In this document: positions 36,675 to 45,979 of the stretch, piece by piece
Numbering within the stretch: position 1 is the first letter of the stretch
Layout: each line of letters opens with the position of its first letter
Source of the DNA: CAVXDY01 sp963721335
Lineage (GTDB): Bacteria > Actinomycetota > Thermoleophilia > Miltoncostaeales > Miltoncostaeaceae
Assembly (NCBI GenBank): GCA_963721335.1
Contig: CAVRIV010000008.1
Coordinates: forward strand, 1,054,001 to 1,118,000
Direction: 5' to 3'
DNA: 64,000 nucleotides
Notes under the pieces: model-generated
Told to the model about the DNA's origin: nothing
Databases searched by the model: none
What the model saw: the letters and a program-made list of their open reading frames with translations, nothing else
Translations under genes and position numbers: made by a program

Positions 36675-37672
36675 GAGATCTCCTCACCGGTGAGGAGCAC
36701 GAACACGTCCTCCAGGTTGGCGGGGCGCCGCTCCCCCTCGGGCGCCGCGCCGTCGATGTCGCGTCCGGGCGAGAGCACGGCCACCGACGTTCCCGTGCGG
36801 CGGGTCCGCAGGCCGGCGCCGGCGGCCTCGGCCTCCACCTCGACGAGGCGCGCGGGAGGGCCGTAGACCTCCACCGCGGTGCGGCCGGCGTACCTCTCGA
36901 TGAGCACGGCGGGCCGGCCGGCTGCGACCGCCGAGCCCTCGGCCATGATCGTGACCGTGTCGGCGAGGCGCTCGGCCTCCTCGATGTAGTGCGTCAACAT
37001 CAGGATCGAGACGCCCTGGGAGCGCAGGCCGTCGATGAGCGCCCACAGCTCCTGGCGCACCTGCGGGTCGAGCCCCACGGTGGGCTCGTCCAGCAGCACC
37101 AGGCGCGGCTTGTGCACCAGCGCGCGGGCGATCAGCAGGCGCCGGCGCATGCCCCCGGAGAGCTTGTCCACCTTGGTGTCGCGCCGGTCGCGGAGGTTGG
37201 CGACGCCGAGCGCCCGCTCCACCGCCGCCCGCCGCTCCGCGCGCGGCACCCGGTAGAGGTAGCTGAACACGATCAGGTTCTGCTCAACCGTCAGCGTGGT
37301 GTCGAGGTTGTCGAGCTGCGGCACCACCCCGCACTGGGCCCGCGCCTGCTTCGACTCGCCGGGCAGCGGGTACCCGAGGACCTCGATCTCGCCCTCGTCG
37401 GCGATCGCCTGGGCGGTGAGGAGCCTCATCGTGGTGGACTTGCCGGCCCCGTTCGGGCCCAGCAGGCCGACGCAGGTCCCGTCGGGGACCTCGAGGTCGA
37501 GGCCGTTCACCGCCACGATCGTGCCGTAGCGCTTCACGACGCCCCGGAGGCGGATGGCGAGCCCGGGCACCACCACACCGTAGCGGCCGGTCCCGAGGGG
37601 GCGCCGGGTCTCCAAACGCCGGCGCTGGAACGCCTCCTGGGGGGTCTGACGGGCCGTCCATGGCCCTTTCAA
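36671..37672 (-). CDS. ABC transporter ATPase, DrrA/NodI-like
   Basis: 333 residues. Walker A is GPNGAGKST (72-80), the signature is KLSGGMRRRLLIARALV, Walker B is LVLLDEPTVGLD, and the H-loop is MLTHYIEEAERL. The C-terminal extension with GEERRPANLEDVFVLLTGEEI style ending matches the daunorubicin-resistance ATPase family. The TTG at 37672 gives a 38-residue N-terminal extension that may be spurious; an internal start near GLAIRLRGVVKRYG is possible. It drives the adjacent ABC-2 permease. Confidence 0.9.
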   Translation of the reverse strand: MKGPWTARQTPQEAFQRRRLETRRPLGTGRYGVVVPGLAIRLRGVVKRYGTIVAVNGLDLEVPDGTCVGLLGPNGAGKSTTMRLLTAQAIADEGEIEVLGYPLPGESKQARAQCGVVPQLDNLDTTLTVEQNLIVFSYLYRVPRAERRAAVERALGVANLRDRRDTKVDKLSGGMRRRLLIARALVHKPRLVLLDEPTVGLDPQVRQELWALIDGLRSQGVSILMLTHYIEEAERLADTVTIMAEGSAVAAGRPAVLIERYAGRTAVEVYGPPARLVEVEAEAAGAGLRTRRTGTSVAVLSPGRDIDGAAPEGERRPANLEDVFVLLTGEEIS

Positions 37673-37682
37673 CCAGCGCCGG

Positions 37683-39919
37683 CTACACCAGGACGGCTCG
37701 CGTCTGCTCGGCGCGCACCTCGGCGAGCGCCTGCCAGCACCCGCGGAGCGCCTCCACGGCGGCCGGGCAGAGGTGGGTCCCGGCGCTGGCCACGCACTCG
37801 CGCAGGGCGTCGCGGAAGGAGCGGGCGCTCTGGTAGGGCCGGGCGCTCGTCATCGCGTCCCACGCGTCCGCCACGGCCAGCAGGCGGGCGCCGTGCGGGA
37901 TCTGGTCGCCGGAGATCCCATCGGGGTAGCCGCGCGCCGTCCCAGCGCTCGTGGTGGTGGCGGATCCAGCCCACCTGATCGGGCGAGAGCACCTCGGCGG
38001 CGATGTCGGCGCCCAGCGCGGCGTGGCGCTTCACCAGGTCGTACTCGTCGCGCGTCAGGTTCATCGGCTTCAGGAGGATCGCGTCGGGAATGCCGATCTT
38101 CCCCACGTCGTGCACCAGCGCCGCCTCGCGCAGCAGCGCGGCCTGCTGGGGGCTCCAGCCCGCGGTCAGGGCGAGCCGCTCCACCGTGCGCGACACCCGC
38201 TCGGAGTGACTGCGCGTGGAGGGATCCTTGGCGTCGATCGCGCGGGCGAGCGCCCGCATCCCGCTGAGCGCGCCCATCCGCTCGAGCTGCTCGGCCCGCT
38301 CCTCGGCCGAGAGCGCCTTGACCACCTCGGGCGAGAAGCTGTAGGTCACGTCGCGCCCGTGCACCTTGGCCCAGTAGAGCGCCCCGTCGGCCTTGCGCAG
38401 CAGCTCCTCTGCGGTCCCCGCCTGGGCGAGATCACAGACCCCTGCGGACGCCGTCACCGTGCCGACGCTGCCCACCGGCGCCGCGGCGATGGCCGCGCGC
38501 GCGCGCTCGGCGGCCTGGTACGCCTCCGCGCCGTCGGCCTCCGGCAGCAGCCAGGCGAGCTTCTTGCCGCCGATCCGGGCCACCGCGTCCCCTGGCCGGG
38601 AGACGTCCGACAGGCGCCGCGCGACCTCCACCAGCAGCTGGTCGCCCACGAGGTGGCCGTGGGTGTCGTTGACGCGCTTGAAGTGATCGAGATCGAAGAG
38701 CGCCAGCGACAACGGCCGCCCGTGCCACCGGGCCCGGGCCACCTCGCGGGCGAGCCGCTCCTGGAAGGCGCGGTGGTTGAGGAGGCCGGTCAGGGAGTCG
38801 CGGGTCGCCCGCTCCTGCGCCTCCTCCAGGCTGCGCACGGTCTGGGCGTGCAGGCGCGCGTTGGCCACCGCGACGCCCGCCATGCTGCCCAGGCTCCGGG
38901 CGGCCCCCCGCTCCCGGATCGAGAAGCTCCGCGGCTCGGCGAAGCTCACGAAGAGGGCCCCGAGCATCGGCCCGCCGGCGCTCTCGCCCACCGAGCTGTG
39001 CTCCAGCCGCACCCCGATCAGCGCGCCCACCCCAAGGCCGCGCCCGACCCCGCGCCCGTTGAGCAGCTCACTCGTGTCCTCCACGACCAGCACGCGGTCC
39101 GGCTCCTGCCGCAGCAGCCCCCAGAGGGGGAACGCCCCCACGGGCCGACCGGCGAAGGCCTCGAGCCGCGCGCGCACGTCCGGGTCCGGCTCGGTGGTGA
39201 AGACCGCCTCGCAGGCCGTCGCGTCGGGCGAGAGGAGGTAGCAGGTGGCCCGGTACGCCCGCAGCGCCTGCCGGGCGCTCGCGGCGATCGCCCGCAGGGT
39301 GGGCTCCATCTGGAGCTGGCTCGCGAAGATGGTGGCGGCGGTGTCGCTCACGATCCGCTCCCCCGCCTCGGCGTGGGCGACCGCCAGGGCCAGCGGCTCG
39401 GCGAAGCGGGCCAGCCGCTCCTCGTCGGCGGCGCGGAATCGCGCCGGCTTCCCGTCGGCGGCGACCACGGCGCCCCAGAGGCGGGCCCCGATGGTGATCG
39501 GAGCGCCCACGCTGCCGCGGTAGCGCATTCGCCGCCAGGAGCCGCGAGCCCGGATCGTCCTGCGCGCGGTAGTCGGCCACCCGGGCGGTGGCGCGGGTGC
39601 GGTGGACCAGCCCGGTGACGGTGCTCCCCTCGAGCGGAATCGTCTCCGGCACCGGCAGATCCCCGGTCCGGTGGGAGCCGACGACCGTGGCCGCGTCCGC
39701 GCGGTCGAAGCGCACCACGAGCCCGCCGCTGGCCCCGAGGAGCTCGGCCACCTCGCGCGCCACGAGGTCGAAGATCTCCTCGGGCTCGCCGTCGCGCGCC
39801 ACGGCCAGGCACACGCGGCGCAGCGAGCGCTCCTCCGCCTCGCGCATGGCGAGCTGTCGCCGGGTGCGTCTCGCGAGGGCGGGCGACTCCACCGCGGACG
39901 GATCCGCTTGCGCTTTCAT
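37683..39919 (-). CDS. GAF-GAF-(degenerate GGDEF)-HD-GYP protein, frameshifted
   Basis: About 745 residues if repaired. Two GAF domains are followed by a GGDEF domain (DSLTGLLNHRAF, LFDLDHFKRVNDTHGH) and an HD-GYP phosphodiesterase domain. The HD-GYP part shows HDVGKIGIP at 38092-38112 and HHERWDG, with GRGYPDG in the next frame near 37925. The GGDEF active loop reads GGKKL (38557-38571), so cyclase activity should be lost while c-di-GMP hydrolysis is likely. Shifts occur near 39530 (first GAF) and 37935 (HD-GYP). The ATG at 39919 has no clear Shine-Dalgarno sequence. Confidence 0.82.
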
Positions 39920-39950
39920 CCGGGAAGAATCGCCAATATCGCGCGTTTGT

Positions 39951-39969
39951 ATACCCCCCGATGGGGTAT
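39951..39969. promoter_or_regulatory. CsoR-like palindrome ATACCCC-N5-GGGGTAT
   Basis: A perfect 7-bp inverted repeat ATACCCC/GGGGTAT with a 5-base centre lies in the divergent gap between the HD-GYP gene and the RTX-like gene. The form matches Cu(I)-sensing CsoR and related RcnR/FrmR-family operators (A/T-T-A-C then C tract, G tract then GTA). A second half-like tract TTACCCCCC begins about 30 bases to the right. No CsoR gene is in the window. Confidence 0.45.
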
Positions 39970-40043
39970 GTCGCACGGCCGATGGTCCAGTTGTTACCCC
40001 CCGAAGCCCCATGGGCAGGGGAGTTGCACGCCGCTAGGGCCCC

Positions 40044-41600
40044 GTGAGACGGTCCCCCTCTATTTCCTCCCCCCGCCACCGGCAGCTCGCCGTCGCGTCA
40101 ATCACGGCCCTGGTGCTGGTCGGCGTGGCGGCCGGGTCGGCGCTCGGCGTCGCGCGGGTGGGGCTGGGGGGCGGCAACCTCGTGGTGGCGGTTGACGCCG
40201 ACGCCGACCAGAACGCCACCCACGGCTTGACCATCCAGCCGTTCACCGACATCACGCGCGACGGCTTCCGCGTGCGCCAGGATGCCTTCGGCGTGGCGAC
40301 GATCACGAGCTCCGACCCGGACTGCTTCACCAACCCCGTCGTCAACGACGTCGTCTGCAGCGGAGCGCGCGGATCGCTCAACGTCACGATGCGGGGCGGT
40401 GCCGACCGCGTGACCCTGCGGGGCGACAACGCCTCGGGCGACGTCTGCTTCGCGGGAGGGGTCACGGCCCCGGTCATCCCCGCCACGATCGCGATGGGCG
40501 GCGGGAACGACCTCTTCGCCGTCGAGAAGTCACCCCCATGCGCGCCGGGGACCGCGACGACCGGACAGGCGGACTGGGGCGTGACGGTCGACGGCGAGGG
40601 GGGCGCTGACATCCTGCGCGGCGGATCCCGCGACGACACCCTTCTCGGTGGCACCGACGACCTCGGGGTCGTCAACGATCTCGAGGGGGGCGGGGGGAAC
40701 GACCTGCTGCGCGGGAGCAACCGGCGCGACCTCATGGACGGCGGCCCGGGGAACGACACCCTGCGCGGCGGGGATGGGCGCGACTCGTTCTTCGGCGGCG
40801 ACGGCGACGACCTGCTCCACGGCGGGCTCAACGGCGCCGGCCCGGACACCTTCCTCGGCGGGGCCGGCACCGACACCGTGACCTACGCCTTCGCGGGCAG
40901 CGTGACGGTCACGATCTTCGACCCGGCGAACGCGACCGCCTCCGCGGCACCGGACGGCGAGGCCGGCGAGAACGACTTCGTTCAGGGGGACGTCGAGAAC
41001 GTGACCGGCGGAGCGAGCAACGACACGCTGACCGGGAACAACCTCGCCAACCGCATCGACGGCTCCCTGGGCGACGACACGATCGCGGGCGGCGCCGGTC
41101 CCGACGTGCTCCTGGGCGGCGACGGGAACGACGGGATCGACTCCCGGGACGGTGTGCTGGACCCGACCATCGACTGCGGCCCCGGGACCGGTGACTCCGC
41201 GACGATCGACCTCGTGGACCGGGTCCGAGCGTTCGCGCGGCGCGGCGAGAACCCCGTCAACTGCGAGGCGGTGGTCGCCTTCGCCAACGACGACGGGCCT
41301 CCGGGCCGTCTGCCCCAGGGCGTCCTCCGGAGGAACGCGGCGGGCATCGCGCGCGTGCTGATCGCCTGCCCCAGGAACGCCCGCGTCACCTGCCGCGGAG
41401 TCCTGCGCCTGCGCCAGCCGCGACCTCCCAACCGGATCGTCCGGAGCGTTCGCTATGCGGTCCCCCGCGGCACCACCGGCGAGATCCCGCTCCAGGTGCC
41501 GGCGTCGCTGCGCGGCCGGCGCGCGGTGCTGCAGACCCAGGAGAAGGGCGTCTCCCGCAAGGGCCCGCGCGGCGTCGTGAGGACCGTGGCGATCCGCTAG
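40044..41600 (+). CDS. Secreted RTX-like calcium-binding repeat protein
   Basis: 518 residues from a GTG. The N-terminal helix (LAVASITALVLVGVAAGSALG) acts as signal or anchor. Residues about 180-380 hold nonapeptide-type GGxGxDx repeats: GGADILRGGSRDDTLLGG, GGGGNDLLRGSNRRDLMDGGPGNDTLRGGDGRDSFFGGDGDDLLHGG, then GASNDTLTGN and GAGPDVLLGGDGNDGID. These form Ca2+-binding beta-rolls. The last 120 residues are a basic, cysteine-containing C-terminal domain (ACPRNARVTCRGVLRL). No type I secretion genes are nearby. It is probably a cell-surface or secreted protein. Confidence 0.85.
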   Translation: MRRSPSISSPRHRQLAVASITALVLVGVAAGSALGVARVGLGGGNLVVAVDADADQNATHGLTIQPFTDITRDGFRVRQDAFGVATITSSDPDCFTNPVVNDVVCSGARGSLNVTMRGGADRVTLRGDNASGDVCFAGGVTAPVIPATIAMGGGNDLFAVEKSPPCAPGTATTGQADWGVTVDGEGGADILRGGSRDDTLLGGTDDLGVVNDLEGGGGNDLLRGSNRRDLMDGGPGNDTLRGGDGRDSFFGGDGDDLLHGGLNGAGPDTFLGGAGTDTVTYAFAGSVTVTIFDPANATASAAPDGEAGENDFVQGDVENVTGGASNDTLTGNNLANRIDGSLGDDTIAGGAGPDVLLGGDGNDGIDSRDGVLDPTIDCGPGTGDSATIDLVDRVRAFARRGENPVNCEAVVAFANDDGPPGRLPQGVLRRNAAGIARVLIACPRNARVTCRGVLRLRQPRPPNRIVRSVRYAVPRGTTGEIPLQVPASLRGRRAVLQTQEKGVSRKGPRGVVRTVAIR

Positions 41601-42114
41601 CCGGACCCTCGGAGGCGATCACACCCGTCTCCATCGGGGTTGCCAGGCGCCTCTCAGCGTGGCGCTTAGTAGTCGTCGTCAACGCCTCTCGAGCGGACTC
41701 GACGACGCCCGGCAGCCGGTGCTCGCGCCCCTGACCGGCGTGGGAACCGACTTGTCGGTGACCCGGCCGATCGGGGCGCCCCTCTTCTATGGCTTGGCCT
41801 TGGCATTGACAGCCCTAACGAGGACGGAGCCTTAGGGTCAGACCCGCGGGAGAGGTCCCGCCCCGGAGGAACTCGAGCACGACGCCCTCTTCATGCTCCG
41901 CCGCCCCGGCAGGGTCGGCGGCTTCGATTCGGCGATCGTCTTCCGCGACAGCGACGTGGTTCCACGACTTGACGAACCCACCGCACGGGGAACTGGGGGT
42001 CGCCCGCGGCTGACGCCGGCGGTCGTCATGCGCCCGGAGTAGCCGTCGCCTCGGGCGCGTCTGCGCGCGCCCGGAGCGAGACCGGCTTCTGCCCCCTCAC
42101 CTCAGTCGTCGTCC
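41601..42114. other. Non-coding or decayed 514-base stretch
   Basis: No intact gene is seen between the RTX-like gene and the broken ferritin-like gene. A short open stretch around 41870-42040 on the + strand (LEHDALFMLRRPGRVGGFDSAIVFRDSD) has no start or recognised match and may be a remnant. TTGACA at 41806-41811 is followed by an inverted repeat CCCTAA/TTAGGG at 41813-41837, which could be an old promoter/operator. Confidence 0.4.
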
Positions 42115-42928
42115 CTAAAAGAACTTGTCGGGGCAGACCGACGGCATCTTCGTGTTCAGGTCCGGGTCGTCCGGCGTGCGCTTGCTCACCGCGTCGAACT
42201 CGTAGAACTGGGCCCTGGCTGGTGCCGGGCGCGCCGAAGCCGAAGCCGGCGGCCTGCAGCTGGGCGACCGCGCGTCGATGTTGCGGAAGCCCCGCCTGGC
42301 CGGGTTGGGGGCGTCGGGGCGCGCCTCCTGGTCGTTGAGCGCATGAACACGCGGTCGTTGCCGAGCTTGCCGAGCGACTGGCGGGCGAGCGCGCGGTGGA
42401 CGGCCTCGACGCCCATGAACTCGGCCGCGTGCGCGGCCGCCTCGGCGCCGCTGCCGGCGGTCCCGAACGTGATCGTCGCCGATCAGGTAGGCGTTGATGA
42501 AGATCTGATCGCCCACCTCGAGCGTGTTCAGGAGGCCGTCCGGCTCGCGAACACGGCGTCCGGCACCCAGATCGTCTTGGTGAGCGGCTTGCGCTCCGAG
42601 GCTGCGTCAGCACGTGGTAGTGGACAGCTCCTCACGGGCCGCCGCGCGGATGTTGCGCGCGTGACGTCGTCGATCGAGGCCGAGGCCTGCTGCTCGGCGC
42701 CGACCGTGTTGACGATCGTGGCCAGCACCTCGGCGGTCGCGGCCACGTTGAGGATCGTCTGGGGTCGTTCCGGCGACGGCCCTCGCCCACGCCGACCCCG
42801 GACGCAGCGACCACGCCCATCCCACCGAGCGCGGCCGCCGCGCGGCTGACGAACTGGCGCCGGGTAGCGACCGATCCGTCGGGCGCTTGGCGCTCTGCCG
42901 CGCGATAGACGGGGTCGAGGTCAGACAT
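42115..42928 (-). pseudogene. Tat-exported ferritin-like protein, multiply frameshifted
   Basis: The ATG at 42928 has a strong AAGGAGG and begins a Tat-type leader (ATRRQFVSRAAAALGGMGVVAASG). Pieces in all three frames then reassemble a ferritin-like helical protein: TPQTILNVAATAEVLATIVNTVGAEQQASASIDDVTR; ARNIRAAAREELS; KPLTKTIWVPDAVF; GDQIFINAYLIGD; EFMGVEAVHRALARQSLGKLGNDRVFM; YEFDAVSKRTPDDPDLNTKMPSVCPDKFF. At least five or six single-base shifts are needed in about 800 bases. This density is well above that of neighbouring genes, so real decay is likely. The intact relative would be an exported ferritin-like domain protein. Confidence 0.65.
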
Positions 42929-43091
42929 GGTGCCTCCTTGTTGGGGCGCGGTCCGGTGGGGGTGATGCCACGTCCGTAGGCGCGCCGTGACGGCGTCCGA
43001 GCTCGGCGGACGCGCGCTGATGACGCTCCGAGTCGGGTTTCGCTCCGCTCCAAGGTGGAAAGCGGGGGCGTGAATATACCCTCTCGCGCGC

Positions 43092-44135
43092 TTCTCGGTC
43101 CACAAGGACGCGCAGGCGTTCAAGCTCGACGTCGAGCGCCGAGCGCAGGCCGGCCTCCTCTACCAGGCGCTCCCCGAGCGATTCGGCGAGGTGGCCTCGG
43201 CGTGGCTCGAGCGCTTCGTGGTCGGCGCCGCCGGGCGGGTCCGCCCGCGCCCGAAGTCGGTGACGCGTCGAGGACTGCCTCGACTACCTATCCTCCCTCA
43301 ACGACCTCGCGGTCGAGCGGATCCGCCGGCCGGTGGTCGAGGACCTGATCCGTACCCTCGCAGCACAGGCGCCGCGCCGCGCCGAGATGGCGCTCTCGCT
43401 CCTGAAGCGGATCCTTCGAGACGCCGAGGAGCGCGGCCAGCAGGTCGATCCGTCCGTCTACCGCGTCCGGATCGCAGCCCGCCGAGCGCGAGCCGCGCTT
43501 CCTCACCTGGGATGAGGCCGAGGAGCTCCAGTCGTGGATGCCCGAGTACGTTCGTCGGATCGTGCCGGTCGCCATCCTCACGATGCTTCGCCGCGGCGAG
43601 ATCCTCGGCCTGCGCGACGCCGACGTCGACCTGGAGTCCGGCTCGATCGCGGCCTTCGCGCAGCACCAGGACGGCGAGCGCGTGGCCGACGAAGACGCGC
43701 TCCCGCGGCGGACCGTCGACATCGGCCCGCGCGCGGTCAACTCCTACGCGAGCAGCAGCTGGCGCGCGGCCGGCCGAGGGGGGCTACCTCTTCCCCTCCG
43801 GGCTGGGCGGCCCTTCGACGGCGACAACTTCATGTACCGGGTCTTCAAGCCGGCGGCCGGCCGCCGGGATCCCCGAGCTCACCTTCCACGACCTGCGCCA
43901 CACCGGGGCGTCGCTGATGATCGCCGCCGGCTGCCACGTCAAGGTGATCGCCGAGCAGATGGGCCACTCGGACGGCGGCGCGCTCGTCCTCAAGCGCTAC
44001 GGCCACCTCTACAAGGGCGCTCGGCGCCAGGCCGCCGTCGCCTTCGAGGCACACGTCTTTGGTGGGTCGGACGATCGGCCTGTGGGGCAGGCGTGGGATG
44101 ACGGCCAACTCGGGCTCGATTTTGACCCGGGCTGA
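43092..44135 (+). pseudogene. Tyrosine recombinase/phage integrase, 5'-truncated and frameshifted
   Basis: The remnant starts mid-domain at FSVHKDAQAFKLDVERRAQAGLLY, lacking the usual N-terminus. It continues through frames as ALPERFGEVASAWLERF, EDCLDYLSSLNDLAVERIRRPVVEDLIRTLA, AEMALSLLKRILRDAEERGQQVD, EPRFLTWDEAEELQSWMPEYVRRIVPVAILTMLRRGEILGLRDADVDL, GGYLFPS, FDGDNFMYRVFKPAA, and IPELTFHDLRHTGASLMIAAGCHVKVIAEQMGHSDG. Catalytic Arg, HxxR, His and Tyr (RYGHLY) are all recognisable. At least five shifts break it. It ends 38 bases from tRNA-Gly, the expected place for an integrase beside its attachment site. Confidence 0.75.
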
Positions 44136-44173
44136 GGACCAGAAAGACCCACGATTGCGGGCTTTTCGTGGGA

Positions 44174-44245
44174 GCGGACGACGGGGTTCGAACCCGCGAC
44201 CTTCGGCTTGGGAAGCCGACGCTCTACCAACTGAGCTACATCCGC
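44174..44245 (-). tRNA. tRNA-Gly (anticodon CCC)
   Basis: 72 bases fold as a full cloverleaf on the minus strand. The acceptor stem is GCGGATG/CGTCCGC with one G-U pair, the D arm is GCTCAGTTGGTAGAGC, and the anticodon stem TCGGC/GCCGA encloses loop TTCCCAA with anticodon CCC. The T arm GCGGG-TTCGAAC-CCCGT completes the fold. The 3' CCA is not encoded. The 3' end of the tRNA faces the integrase remnant. Confidence 0.95.
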
Positions 44246-44278
44246 ACGGAGGCCCAGATTACCAGCCCTCCGCCGCGC

Positions 44279-45952
44279 CTACATGCGCTCCGGGGCCTCC
44301 ACGCCGAGGAGGTCGAGGCCCGTTCGGATCGTGGTTCCGGTGGCCCGGCAGAGGTCGAGGCGGAAGCCCTCGACGTCGGGTGGCTCCCCCACCACCCGGC
44401 ATCGGTGGTAGAAGGCGTGGAACTCCCTGGCCAGCTCGATCAGATAGGCGACCACCCGATGCGGCGCACGGCGCTCCTCCGCCTCCGACACGGCCTCCGG
44501 CCAGTCCATGAGCCGCATCACCAGGGTGCGCTCGGCCGGGTCGAGCTCCGCGGGGGCCGGGGTGGGGCGGTCGGCGGCGGTGGCGCGGTCGCCCGCCTGG
44601 GCCAGGATGCTGGACACCCGCGCGTGCGCGTACTGGACGTAGTAGACCGGGTTCTCCTGGCTCTGGCTGCGCGCCAGGTCGAGGTCGAGGTCGAGGGGGG
44701 TCTCGTGGCTGCGCTGCACCAGGAAGAAGCGGGCCGCGTCGACGCCGATGTCGTCCATCAGGTCGCCGAGGGTCACGAGGGTGCCGGCGCGCTTGCTCAT
44801 CTTCTTGGCCTCGCCGCGCTCGAGCAGGTTCACGAGCTGGACGATGAGCACCTCGAGCAGGGCCGGGTCGTACCCCCCGGCGGCGAGGACGGCGTGCAGG
44901 CGGGCGACGTAGCCGTGGTGGTCGGCGCCGAGCACGTCGATGAGCAGGTCGTATCCCCGGCCCGCCTTGTCGAGGTGGTAGGCGACGTCGGAGGCCAGGT
45001 AGGTGGTCTCGCCGTCGCCGCGCACCAGGACGCGGTCCTTCTCGTCGCCGTAGGCGGAGGTGCGGAACCAGAGCGCGCCCTCGGCCCGGTAGGCGTCGCC
45101 GGCGGTCTCGAGGGCGGCGACCCCCGCCGCGACGCGCCCCTCGGCGTGCAGGGTGCGCTCGGAGAAGAAGGCGTCGAAGCTCACGCGGAAGCGCGCGAGG
45201 TCGTCGCGGATGGCCTGGAGCATGAGCTCCTCGCCCCGGGCGGAGAAGCGCTCGACCACCTCCGGGTCGAGGGCGGCCGCGGCGTCGGCCCAGTCGTCGC
45301 CGATCTCCTCCCGCACGGCGGCGGCGATCTCGACGACGTAGTCGCCCTGGTACCCGTCCTCGGGGACCTCGACCTCCCGCCCGCAGAGCTGGGCGTAGCG
45401 CGCGGCCACCGAGGCGCCGAAGGTGCGCATCTGGCGCCCGTGGTCGTTGACGTAGTACTCCCGCGTGACCCGGTGCCCGGCGAAGGCCAGGATCCGCGCC
45501 AGCGAGTCGCCGTAGGCCCCGTGGCGGGCGTGGCCCACGTGGGGCGGCCCGGTGGGGTTGGCGGAGAAGAACTCCAGCAGCACGCTCATCGGCGTGGCCG
45601 CCGAGCCGGCGCCGTAGCGCTCACCGGCGGCGCCGACGCCGGCGACCGCTCCCGCCAGCGCGCCCGGGGTGAGGGTCATGTTGAGGAACCCGGGTCCGGC
45701 CACCTCCACCCCGGCCAGCCAGTCGGCGGCGCCGGGGCGGTCGGCCAGGCGCGCGGCGATCGCCTCCGCGATCTCGCGCGGAGGGCGGCGCGCCGCCTTG
45801 GCCAGGGCCATCGCCACGGGGCTGGCGACGTCGCCCATCTCGGGCGAGGCCGGCGCGGCGAGGGGCACGACCGCGGGGCGCGACCCGACGGCCGCCTCGG
45901 CCTCCTCGGCCAGGGCGGACCGGATGGTGGCGAGAAGGGGCGCGTCGGTCAC
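44279..45952 (-). CDS. argS: Arginyl-tRNA synthetase
   Basis: 557 residues from a GTG at 45952. This class I synthetase charges tRNA-Arg. The N-terminal Add-1 domain precedes the HIGH-type motif in SANPTGPPHVGHARHGAYGD. The KMSK loop is KKMSKRAGTLVTLGDL, and the C-terminal DALR anticodon-binding domain ends in RATGTTIRTGLDLLGVEAPERM. The length is normal. It lies 33 bases from tRNA-Gly and diverges from a small lipoprotein gene. Confidence 0.96.
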   Translation of the reverse strand: MTDAPLLATIRSALAEEAEAAVGSRPAVVPLAAPASPEMGDVASPVAMALAKAARRPPREIAEAIAARLADRPGAADWLAGVEVAGPGFLNMTLTPGALAGAVAGVGAAGERYGAGSAATPMSVLLEFFSANPTGPPHVGHARHGAYGDSLARILAFAGHRVTREYYVNDHGRQMRTFGASVAARYAQLCGREVEVPEDGYQGDYVVEIAAAVREEIGDDWADAAAALDPEVVERFSARGEELMLQAIRDDLARFRVSFDAFFSERTLHAEGRVAAGVAALETAGDAYRAEGALWFRTSAYGDEKDRVLVRGDGETTYLASDVAYHLDKAGRGYDLLIDVLGADHHGYVARLHAVLAAGGYDPALLEVLIVQLVNLLERGEAKKMSKRAGTLVTLGDLMDDIGVDAARFFLVQRSHETPLDLDLDLARSQSQENPVYYVQYAHARVSSILAQAGDRATAADRPTPAPAELDPAERTLVMRLMDWPEAVSEAEERRAPHRVVAYLIELAREFHAFYHRCRVVGEPPDVEGFRLDLCRATGTTIRTGLDLLGVEAPERM

Positions 45953-45979
45953 GGCCGCGGAGCCTATCGAGCGCCGGCG

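Noticed and set aside
41601..42114. CRISPR array or tandem repeat in the gap
   Set aside because: No repeated unit of 20-40 bases with spacers is present here or elsewhere in the window.
43092..44245. Attachment-site direct repeat for the integrase
   Set aside because: I looked for a second copy of the tRNA-Gly 3' end to the left of the integrase and did not find one by eye.
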